Source of the DNA: Candidatus Aerophobota bacterium
GTDB taxonomy: Bacteria > Aerophobota > Aerophobia > Aerophobales > B3-G15
Direction of reading: 5' to 3'
Assembly: GCA_011372105.1 (NCBI GenBank)
Contig: DRTT01000082.1
Coordinates: 1 to 8,333, forward strand
Length of the DNA stretch: 8,333 nucleotides
A program made the position numbers and the translations under genes. Under the pieces are notes generated by a model. That model was not told where the DNA came from. It saw nothing but the letters and a program-made list of their open reading frames with translations, and did not search any database. Shown here in pieces: positions 1-5,245 of the stretch. Each line of letters begins with the position of its first letter. Position 1 is the stretch's first letter.

Positions 1-533
1 AGGTGAACACGCACATTGGGATGGTTTATCTCCTCTACCAAACGCCGAGCATCTTCAGCAGTATTTAAGAAGTAAGTTTCGTACCTGTTGACAGGCTCAA
101 CTGCAAGAACAACACCTTTTTCCTTTGCGTATTCTGCAGCAAGACTGAGACATTCTTTGCACCAGTTCCACTCCTTTTCTGTCCTCATTTTTCCTGTGAA
201 TTCTCCCCAAGCAGCGTATATAACTCCTGCAAGACAATCACTTTCAAAATAAGAGACAACATCAACAAGCTTTTTGAGAGATTCAACACCATTTTTCCTT
301 ATCTGTTCGTCAGGACTTATAATATTTTGCTCCTTTGTTAAAGTGGCAGTAAAAGTGCAGCCAAGACCGAGCTGATTGAGTTTTTCTTTTATCTTCTCCT
401 TGGGCAAAACCTCAGGATGGTTAAGGTGAATTTCTATCCCATCAAATCCAAAACTTTTTAATTTATCAAGAAGAGAAAGGTCCTTTTCTGTAAACTTTTC
501 TGTCCACATCATTGAATGTGCACTGTATTTCAT
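1..533 (-). CDS. Sugar 3-epimerase/isomerase-like TIM barrel protein, N-terminal part (cut by window edge)
   Basis: The reading frame starts at ATG 533 on the minus strand and is open for 177 codons to the window edge. A perfect AGGAGG ribosome binding site (545-540) sits six bases before the start. The protein begins MKYSAHSMMW and contains FGFDGIEIHLNHPE (about residues 28-41) and VEPVNRYETYFLNTAEDA (about 145-162). The last segment matches the sugar phosphate isomerase/epimerase superfamily, especially D-tagatose/D-psicose 3-epimerase-like enzymes. In that family the Glu of this segment (here Glu146) is a metal ligand and the next ligand is an Asp; the frame is cut one codon after His177-Leu, just where the typical HLD would fall. 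The expected role is cytosolic ketose epimerisation or isomerisation with a divalent metal. The substrate cannot be told, and a related inosose or hydroxypyruvate isomerase is possible. It is divergent from the yidD cluster and has its own promoter candidate. Confidence 0.85.
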   Translation of the reverse strand, partial: MKYSAHSMMWTEKFTEKDLSLLDKLKSFGFDGIEIHLNHPEVLPKEKIKEKLNQLGLGCTFTATLTKEQNIISPDEQIRKNGVESLKKLVDVVSYFESDCLAGVIYAAWGEFTGKMRTEKEWNWCKECLSLAAEYAKEKGVVLAVEPVNRYETYFLNTAEDARRLVEEINHPNVRVH

Positions 534-592
534 TTTATACCTCCTGACTGGATTTCCCTTTTTATTTTATCTCTAAACAGTTTATCTTGCCT

Positions 593-620
593 ATTTTACC
601 ATAAATTTTAACTTTTGCAA
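593..620 (-). promoter_or_regulatory. Candidate sigma70-type promoter for the epimerase gene
   Basis: Read on the minus strand, TTGCAA (620-615) is followed after 16 bases by TAAAAT (598-593). The -10 box is directly preceded by TGG, an extended -10 feature. The predicted start of transcription is near 586, giving a leader of about 53 bases before the AGGAGG-led ATG at 533. The -35 box is a weak match (4 of 6) and lies inside the 18-bp palindrome, which suggests regulation at this promoter. Confidence 0.5.
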
Positions 621-630
621 ATTTGCAAAA
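613..630. promoter_or_regulatory. 18-bp perfect palindrome, candidate operator
   Basis: TTTTGCAAATTTGCAAAA is identical to its own reverse complement over all 18 bases, and it is also two tandem copies of TTTGCAAA. It covers the -35 box proposed for the minus-strand epimerase gene, the usual place for a repressor to bind. A dimeric regulator controlling a sugar-use gene is a reasonable inference. The protein family that would bind it cannot be named from the site alone. Confidence 0.5.
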
Positions 631-664
631 TAAAAGCCTTTGGTTTTGTTTTTGTCATTTTGGG

Positions 665-692
665 TTGACAATGAAAAATATTTTAAGATAAT
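665..692 (+). promoter_or_regulatory. Candidate sigma70-type promoter for the yidD-yidC-mnmE-cobU-cobS cluster
   Basis: A perfect TTGACA (665-670) is followed by a 16-base spacer and GATAAT (687-692, 5 of 6 to consensus). The implied transcription start is near 699, only about nine bases before the yidD ATG at 708, so the transcript would be nearly leaderless and would lose most of the AAGGA (695-699) upstream of the gene. Either the start lies slightly upstream, or translation of yidD starts from a very short leader. Confidence 0.5.
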
Positions 693-707
693 TTAAGGAA
701 AAAAGGA

Positions 708-920
708 ATGGGGAAAAAATTAGCAAAAGGACTTGTGCTTTTATATAAAAATTTTATCTCCCCCTGGCTTCCTTCAGTATGCAGGTTTTATCCCACCTGC
801 TCTGAATATACTCTGCAAGCAATAGAAAAATATGGAGCAAGAAGGGGTGTTTTGCTGGGATTTAAAAGAATATTAAGGTGTCATCCTTTCAATCCTGGAG
901 GGTATGACCCTTTGAGGTGA
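708..920 (+). CDS. yidD: Membrane protein insertion efficiency factor YidD
   Basis: This is a 70-residue protein of the YidD family (DUF37, haemolytic domain). Its near-invariant motifs are clear: [11 protein letters not shown] (12-22), [10 protein letters not shown] (25-34), the IEKYGARRG segment (39-47) and [12 protein letters not shown] (57-68). The three family cysteines are at 25, 31 and 58. An N-terminal amphipathic helix is expected to associate with the inner face of the membrane. YidD is thought to help insertion of proteins by YidC, and the gene directly precedes yidC here with a 13-base gap. The length is short but in range because the tail after GGYDP is only two residues long. 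An AAGGA (695-699) lies eight bases before the ATG. In most bacteria rnpA would be just upstream; here a divergent epimerase gene takes that place. Confidence 0.95.
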   Translation: MGKKLAKGLVLLYKNFISPWLPSVCRFYPTCSEYTLQAIEKYGARRGVLLGFKRILRCHPFNPGGYDPLR

Positions 921-933
921 AAGAGGTAAAATT

Positions 934-2415
934 ATGGAAAAAAATCTTATCTTAGCAATTGTTCTCTCAGTTGTGGTTCTTGTAGTTTATAATATTTTTT
1001 TCATGCCAAAACCCCCTTTGGAGGAGAGTACCTCAACCTCACAGGTTCCTTCTCAGGAGGAAAAAATAGAGGAGAAAGTGGAAGGTGAGCCTTTTGTAGC
1101 AAGAGGAGAATCAATTACCTTAGAGAATGCAAATATTACCTTGCAGGTAAATACAGAAGGCGGAGTGATTGACTCCTGGTATATAAAGAATAAAAAGAAA
1201 GACCTTTTAAAAAAAGAGAAGCCTATAAGGTTTTACCTCAAATCCGAAGATGGTGAAGTATTTAATTTTTCTGGAACAAGGTTTGAAGTGAAAGAGAAGA
1301 AAGAAAGAGAGATTGTTCTCTTCTGGGAGGATGAAAAGGAAAATATTAAAATAAAAGAAGTTTTGAGGCTCCCTGAACAGGGATATCATGTTTTTTATGA
1401 ACTTTCTGCTGAATCTCCCGGCAGGACAAAGTATGAGATTTTACACCCTGTAAAAATTGGGGAAAAACTCGATGGTGAGGAAAGACTTGCCTTCTGGGGA
1501 TCCTACCTTTATAAAGAAAAAAAGGAGGGAGTGAGGGCAGAATACGATGGTAAAATAAGGTGGATGGGGGTAAGAAAAAAGAAAGATTTTATAGCAATAA
1601 TGATTCCTTTAACAAGTATTGAAAGAGGGTTTTTTAAAAAAGAAGACTTTGGGTTTTCTACTTCCTCTGATAAGGCAAGTTTTATAATTTACTCAGGTCC
1701 TCAAAGTTATCCTTATGTAAGACTTGTTAACAATATTGTAAAGGAAAGATTAGGGGAGGATTATCATTTAACTGATGCTCTTGAAATAGGGGCGTGGGGA
1801 TATCTTTCTGTGGGTCTCAGTAAAATTCTTATTTTCTTTTACAGTTTCACCAAAAATTATGGACTTGCTATTATTTTACTCACTCTCCTTATATATGGAG
1901 CACTTTCCCCTTTAAGTATAAAGCAATTTGAGTCTATGCAAAAAATGCAACTTATTCAGCCAGAACTTAAAAAAATTCAGCAGAAATACAAAAATGATCC
2001 CAGGAAAATGCAGGCTGAAATGATGAAAATTTATGGCAAATATAAGATAAACCCCATGGCAGGTTGTCTTCCCATGTTTATTCAGCTTCCTATTATCTTT
2101 GTTCTTTACAGAGCTTTGCTTGATTTCCCCTTTGCCGAAAATCCCTCCTTTTTGTGGATAAAAAACCTGGGCAAACCTGACATCCCTCTTCTTTTGGCTC
2201 TTGCAGGATGTATGTTTCTCCAGCAGAGAGTATCTCAAAGAGCCCAGAGAGGAAAAGATCAGGAGGGAATTACAAAAATAATGCAATTTTTCCCCTTATT
2301 TTTGATAGTTATTCTCTGGTCTCTTCCCTCTGGAGTTATGCTTTACTGGTTTACCTCTACTTTAATTTCAATTGTCCAGCAACTTATTATTACAAGAAAA
2401 ACTGTTACCATCTAA
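934..2415 (+). CDS. yidC: Membrane protein insertase YidC (Oxa1 family), P1-containing
   Basis: YidC inserts and folds inner-membrane proteins, alone or with SecYEG. This 493-residue protein has the diderm layout: an N-terminal membrane anchor (about 5-24), a charged linker, a large periplasmic P1 domain (about 45-275) and the conserved insertase core (about 290-490). In the core, TM2 is about 311-328, a cytoplasmic helical hairpin with IQPELKKIQQKYKNDP spans about 341-356, TM3 carries NPMAGCLPMFIQLPI (373-387), TM4 is about 416-432, and TM5/TM6 contain LPSGVMLYW (464-472) and IVQQLI (480-485). The C-tail is only a few residues long. The odd point is Tyr321 in LLIYGALSPLSIKQ: the E. coli alignment ([13 protein letters not shown]) puts the groove arginine, Arg366, at this position. 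An AAGAGGT ends six bases before the ATG. The gene lies between yidD and mnmE, as in many genomes. Confidence 0.97.
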   Translation: MEKNLILAIVLSVVVLVVYNIFFMPKPPLEESTSTSQVPSQEEKIEEKVEGEPFVARGESITLENANITLQVNTEGGVIDSWYIKNKKKDLLKKEKPIRFYLKSEDGEVFNFSGTRFEVKEKKEREIVLFWEDEKENIKIKEVLRLPEQGYHVFYELSAESPGRTKYEILHPVKIGEKLDGEERLAFWGSYLYKEKKEGVRAEYDGKIRWMGVRKKKDFIAIMIPLTSIERGFFKKEDFGFSTSSDKASFIIYSGPQSYPYVRLVNNIVKERLGEDYHLTDALEIGAWGYLSVGLSKILIFFYSFTKNYGLAIILLTLLIYGALSPLSIKQFESMQKMQLIQPELKKIQQKYKNDPRKMQAEMMKIYGKYKINPMAGCLPMFIQLPIIFVLYRALLDFPFAENPSFLWIKNLGKPDIPLLLALAGCMFLQQRVSQRAQRGKDQEGITKIMQFFPLFLIVILWSLPSGVMLYWFTSTLISIVQQLIITRKTVTI

Positions 2416-2427
2416 ATAAAACCTGCC

Positions 2428-3819
2428 ATGATAGATAACAAAGATACAATAGCTGCTATCTCAACTCCCATAGGTCAGGCAGGCATTGGAATAGTGAGAA
2501 TGAGCGGGGATAGAGCTTTTGATATAGCAAAGAGAATATTTTCTCCTTCCTCTCAGACAAAGATTTCCTGGAATTCTTCCTTCAAGATGTTTTATGGGTG
2601 GGTAATTGACCCTGATACAGGAGAAAAAGTTGATGAAGTTCTTTTAAGTCTTATGAAAGCTCCAAGAACATATACCAGAGAGGATATTGTGGAGATAAAC
2701 TGCCATGGAGGAATTGTTCCTTTGAGGAAGGTTCTTGAGATATGCATTAAACAAGGTGCTCGTCTTGCAGAGCCGGGTGAGTTTACCAGGAGAGCTTTTT
2801 TAAATGGAAGAATTGACCTATCTCAGGCAGAAAGTGTCCTTGATGTTGTGCAGGCTAAAACCGAGAAAAGTTTAAAACTTGCAGTGAAGTCTCTTGGAGG
2901 TGAGCTTTCAAGACGTGTATCATCTATAAGGGAAAAAATTGTGGATCTTCTCTCACTGATGGAAGCGGAGATAGATTTTACAGAGGAGGATATACAGGTT
3001 CTTGATAAAGAAGAAAAAGAAAAAAGGGTTTCTTCCTTAATTGAAAAAGTAGGAAATCTTATAGAGAAGGCAAATACAGGGCAGATTTATCGAGAGGGAG
3101 TAAAAGTTGTGATTGCAGGAAGGACAAATGTTGGCAAATCAAGCCTTTTAAATACACTCCTTGCAAGAGAAAGAGCTATTGTAAGTCACATTCCCGGAAC
3201 AACAAGAGACACAATTGAGGAGATTGTTAATATAAAAGGATTTCCTGTATGTATGATTGATACGGCAGGAATAGGTAATTTCAACACTCTCCTTGAAAAA
3301 GAAAGCGTAAAGAGAACCTGCGATTCTTTAAAGATGGCAGATATTGTTCTTTTAATGGTGGATGGATCCTCTCCTCTCACAGAAGAAGACGAAAATGCCA
3401 TTTCACTTGTAAAAAAACTCAAAAAACAAACTTTACTTTTAATAAATAAAATAGATCTGCCTCAGAAAATTGATAAAGGTAAACTCAAAAATCTTTTTCC
3501 TGACACCTCTCCTGTGGAAATCTCTGCTCTGGAAGGGACAGGTCTTGAGAAGTTGAAAGAGAGGATAGCAAAGCTCATCTTAGAGAAAGTGACCCCTGAC
3601 TCTGAGGAGATTATGGTTAATTTAAGACAAAAAGATTGTCTTGAAAAAGCAAAATCTTGCCTTTTAAGAGCAAAAGAGGGTCTGAAAAAAGATGTCTCAG
3701 TTGAGTTTCTGGCTTTTGAGCTAAGAGAGGCTATCTCCCATCTTGATGAGATAACGGGGAGAAGATTGGGAGAAGAGATTCTTGACCGTATTTTTTCACA
3801 GTTTTGTATAGGAAAGTAA
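2428..3819 (+). CDS. mnmE: tRNA uridine-5-carboxymethylaminomethyl GTPase MnmE
   Basis: MnmE works with MnmG to modify the wobble uridine (U34) of certain tRNAs, using 5,10-methylene-THF and GTP hydrolysis. The 463-residue length is usual. The N-terminal folate-binding domain starts DTIAAISTPIGQAGIGIVR and includes the CHGG and PGEFTRRAFLNGRIDLSQAE motifs. The GTPase domain shows G1 GRTNVGKSS (231-239), G2 TTRD (258-261), G3 DTAG (278-281), G4 NKID (340-343) and G5 SALEG (366-370). The C-terminal FCIGK (459-463) carries the conserved cysteine, Cys460. After DTAG the usual (I/L)R-E is replaced by IGN, so the switch II arginine is a glycine (Gly283), while Glu290 lines up with E. coli Glu282. 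No Shine-Dalgarno sequence is visible before ATG 2428. With a 12-base gap after yidC, translation may depend on coupling. No jag gene lies between the two. Confidence 0.97.
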   Translation: MIDNKDTIAAISTPIGQAGIGIVRMSGDRAFDIAKRIFSPSSQTKISWNSSFKMFYGWVIDPDTGEKVDEVLLSLMKAPRTYTREDIVEINCHGGIVPLRKVLEICIKQGARLAEPGEFTRRAFLNGRIDLSQAESVLDVVQAKTEKSLKLAVKSLGGELSRRVSSIREKIVDLLSLMEAEIDFTEEDIQVLDKEEKEKRVSSLIEKVGNLIEKANTGQIYREGVKVVIAGRTNVGKSSLLNTLLARERAIVSHIPGTTRDTIEEIVNIKGFPVCMIDTAGIGNFNTLLEKESVKRTCDSLKMADIVLLMVDGSSPLTEEDENAISLVKKLKKQTLLLINKIDLPQKIDKGKLKNLFPDTSPVEISALEGTGLEKLKERIAKLILEKVTPDSEEIMVNLRQKDCLEKAKSCLLRAKEGLKKDVSVEFLAFELREAISHLDEITGRRLGEEILDRIFSQFCIGK

Positions 3820-3822
3820 AAA

Positions 3823-4350
3823 ATGCCAGAGCTTATTCTTATAAGTGGAGGCGTAAGGAGTGGAAAAAGCAGGTTTGCAGTTCAACTTGCCTCAAACCTT
3901 GCTTCTTCGTCTGTTGTTTTCATAGCAACAGCTCCTTTATATGAGGATCCTGAAATGAGAGAGAGAATTGCTCTTCACAAAAAGTCTCGCCCCTCGTGGT
4001 GGCAGACAATAGAAGAAGAGGAGGATGTTGCCTCTTGTCTTTTAAAATTCAGCTCTCCGGAGAAAATATTCATAGTAGACTGCCTCACCTTACTTGTCTC
4101 CAATCTTCTTTTAAAAAATAGGGAGGAAAGAGATATATTGGCTCAGGTTGAACAAATAGCACAGACAGGAAAAAGATTTAACAAAGCTACAATTGTTGTG
4201 TCAAACGAGGTTGGTTGGGGGGTTGTCCCACCAACAGAACTCGGGAGAAAATTCAGGGACATTGCGGGGAAAGCAAATCAAGTTATTGCAAATTATTCTG
4301 ATAAGGTATGGCTTATGGTTTGCGGAATTCCTCACAAAATAAAAGGATGA
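3823..4350 (+). CDS. cobU: Adenosylcobinamide kinase / adenosylcobinamide-phosphate guanylyltransferase
   Basis: This bifunctional cytosolic enzyme phosphorylates adenosylcobinamide and then transfers GMP to give adenosylcobinamide-GDP, the substrate of CobS. The 175-residue protein has the P-loop GGVRSGKS (9-16) and IAT at 34-36. LHKKSRPSWW (51-60) contains His52, which lines up with the family histidine that carries GMP. It also has a Walker B-like FIVDCLT (83-89), SNEVGWGVVP (127-136), FRDIAGKANQ (144-153) and a C-terminal VWLMVCGIPHKIK. All of these are CobU/CobP hallmarks and the length is normal. The ATG follows the mnmE stop by three bases, and its ribosome binding site GGAAAG (3811-3816) lies inside the end of mnmE. 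The gene overlaps cobS by ATGA. A cobalamin gene pair downstream of mnmE is unusual. Confidence 0.95.
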   Translation: MPELILISGGVRSGKSRFAVQLASNLASSSVVFIATAPLYEDPEMRERIALHKKSRPSWWQTIEEEEDVASCLLKFSSPEKIFIVDCLTLLVSNLLLKNREERDILAQVEQIAQTGKRFNKATIVVSNEVGWGVVPPTELGRKFRDIAGKANQVIANYSDKVWLMVCGIPHKIKG

Positions 4351-5135
4351 AGCTGGAAGATTGCAAGTTTAAATTTTATTGCTTTTTAAGATATTTTTCT
4401 GTAGCTTTGAGATTTTTAACTATTTTACCCTTCCCTGAACTTAAAGAAGAAAGGAAAACCGATTTTTCCTTAGAAGTTGCAAACTCTACCCCTTTTTTTC
4501 CTCTTGTTGGATTTTTTATAGGTATTTTACTATTTTTTATTTATTTTGCTTTTGGTTTTTTGTCTTCTGACCTTCTCTCATTGATACTGCTTTCTTTCTG
4601 GATTTTCGTTACAGGAGCACTGCATATTGATGGTTTTGCAGATATGATAGATGGGTTAAGTGGAGGAAAGGACAGAAAAGAAATATTGCAGATTATGCAA
4701 GATGCTCATTTAGGAGCAAAAGGAGTGGCAGGTGTTTTTCTTTTTCTTCTTTTAAAGTTTATTTTAATTAAAAATGTTGCATCTTCCTCAAATGCTCTTC
4801 TTTTTATTTTTTCTCCCTGTGCTGGCAGATGGGGTATGGTAGTTGGAAGTTCTGTTATTCCCTATGCAAAAAAGAAGGGAATGGCAGAATTTTCTTCTTT
4901 CACAGGATTAAAGGAAGTTTTACTTTCAACATTTATAACTGCAGTTTTAGGAGTTCTTATTCTTGGTTTTTCTTCTCTTTTTCTTCTCTTGATAACAGGA
5001 GGATTTTGTCTTCTTTTTTCCCTTTATCTAAAAAAGAGGATGGGAGGATTTACAGGAGATACACTGGGAGCTCTTGGTGAGATGGAGGAGGCTCTTGTTC
5101 TTCTTGCAGGTTTTCTTCTGGCAAGGAGTATTTGA
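4347..5135 (+). CDS. cobS: Adenosylcobinamide-GDP ribazoletransferase (cobalamin synthase)
   Basis: CobS joins adenosylcobinamide-GDP to alpha-ribazole or its 5'-phosphate, the last assembly step of cobalamin, in the cytoplasmic membrane. The protein of 262 residues is very hydrophobic with several membrane segments. It has ALRFLTILPFPE (20-31), FPLVGFFIG (51-59) and the family signature GALHIDGFADMIDGLSGG (90-107) with Asp95, Asp99 and Asp102. It also has QIMQDAHLGAKG (115-126) and, near the C-terminus, GGFTGDTLGALGEM (233-246). I chose ATG 4347, which overlaps the cobU stop as ATGA and begins MKLEDCKF, over an in-frame ATG at 4308. The upstream start would add 13 residues with no family resemblance from inside cobU. 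AAAAGG directly abuts the ATG, so re-initiation after cobU is likely. The stop codon overlaps the next promoter. Confidence 0.94.
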   Translation: MKLEDCKFKFYCFLRYFSVALRFLTILPFPELKEERKTDFSLEVANSTPFFPLVGFFIGILLFFIYFAFGFLSSDLLSLILLSFWIFVTGALHIDGFADMIDGLSGGKDRKEILQIMQDAHLGAKGVAGVFLFLLLKFILIKNVASSSNALLFIFSPCAGRWGMVVGSSVIPYAKKKGMAEFSSFTGLKEVLLSTFITAVLGVLILGFSSLFLLLITGGFCLLFSLYLKKRMGGFTGDTLGALGEMEEALVLLAGFLLARSI

Positions 5136-5160
5136 CTTTAATGAGAGGTCAGGATATAAT
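5132..5160 (+). promoter_or_regulatory. Strong sigma70-type promoter for the ABC importer genes
   Basis: TTGACT (5132-5137, 5 of 6) and a perfect TATAAT (5155-5160) are separated by the optimal 17 bases. The -35 box overlaps the cobS stop codon (5133-5135). Transcription should begin near 5167, leaving a purine-rich leader of about 79 bases before the GTG at 5246. I see no stable hairpin and no riboswitch fold in that leader. This is the best promoter match in the window and suits a highly expressed binding protein. Confidence 0.7.
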
Positions 5161-5233
5161 GAGGAAAATTAGTATAGCAAAAAGGGGGTAATATGGGAAT
5201 ATAAGATAAGAGGAGAGAAAAAATTTGAGAAAA

Positions 5234-5241
5234 AAGGAGGT
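5234..5241 (+). promoter_or_regulatory. Ribosome binding site that fixes the binding-protein start
   Basis: AAGGAGGT is a near-complete anti-16S match ending four bases before GTG 5246 (AAGGAGG ends five before). It favours GTG 5246 over the in-frame TTG at 5225, which has a shorter AGGAG (5211-5215) nine bases upstream. Starting at the GTG also gives a compact signal peptide beginning MRVAKL. Confidence 0.75.
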
Positions 5242-5245
5242 AAAA

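Larger units (their letters stand above)
534..707. other. Divergent intergenic region
   Basis: This 174-base AT-rich stretch separates the start codons of the minus-strand epimerase and plus-strand yidD. It holds a candidate promoter for each side, an 18-bp perfect palindrome (613-630), and a short inverted repeat TTGTCA/TGACAA (652-657 and 666-671, 8-base spacer) that overlaps the -35 box facing yidD. No rpmH, rnpA or RNA gene is visible in it. Confidence 0.7.

Noticed and set aside
1912..2286. Open frame of 124 codons on the minus strand inside yidC
   Set aside because: It lies opposite the most conserved part of YidC and shows no family resemblance; it is a by-product of the real gene's codon use.
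4308..4346. Upstream ATG that would lengthen CobS by 13 residues
   Set aside because: The added residues come from within the conserved end of cobU and do not look like CobS; the ATGA overlap start at 4347 fits the family length.
5159..5191. Ten-codon frame starting MRKISIAK just before the binding-protein gene
   Set aside because: Its ATG overlaps the -10 box and lies before the predicted transcription start, so it would not be on the transcript from that promoter; likeness to the real start is weak.
5225..5245. TTG start for the binding protein
   Set aside because: It is in frame and has a weak AGGAG, but the GTG at 5246 has a near-perfect ribosome binding site at good spacing and gives a standard signal peptide.
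5136..5245. Riboswitch in the leader before the ABC genes, or a cobalamin riboswitch near cobU
   Set aside because: The leader is short, purine-rich and lacks paired stems. The mnmE-cobU gap is only three bases, leaving no room for a riboswitch.
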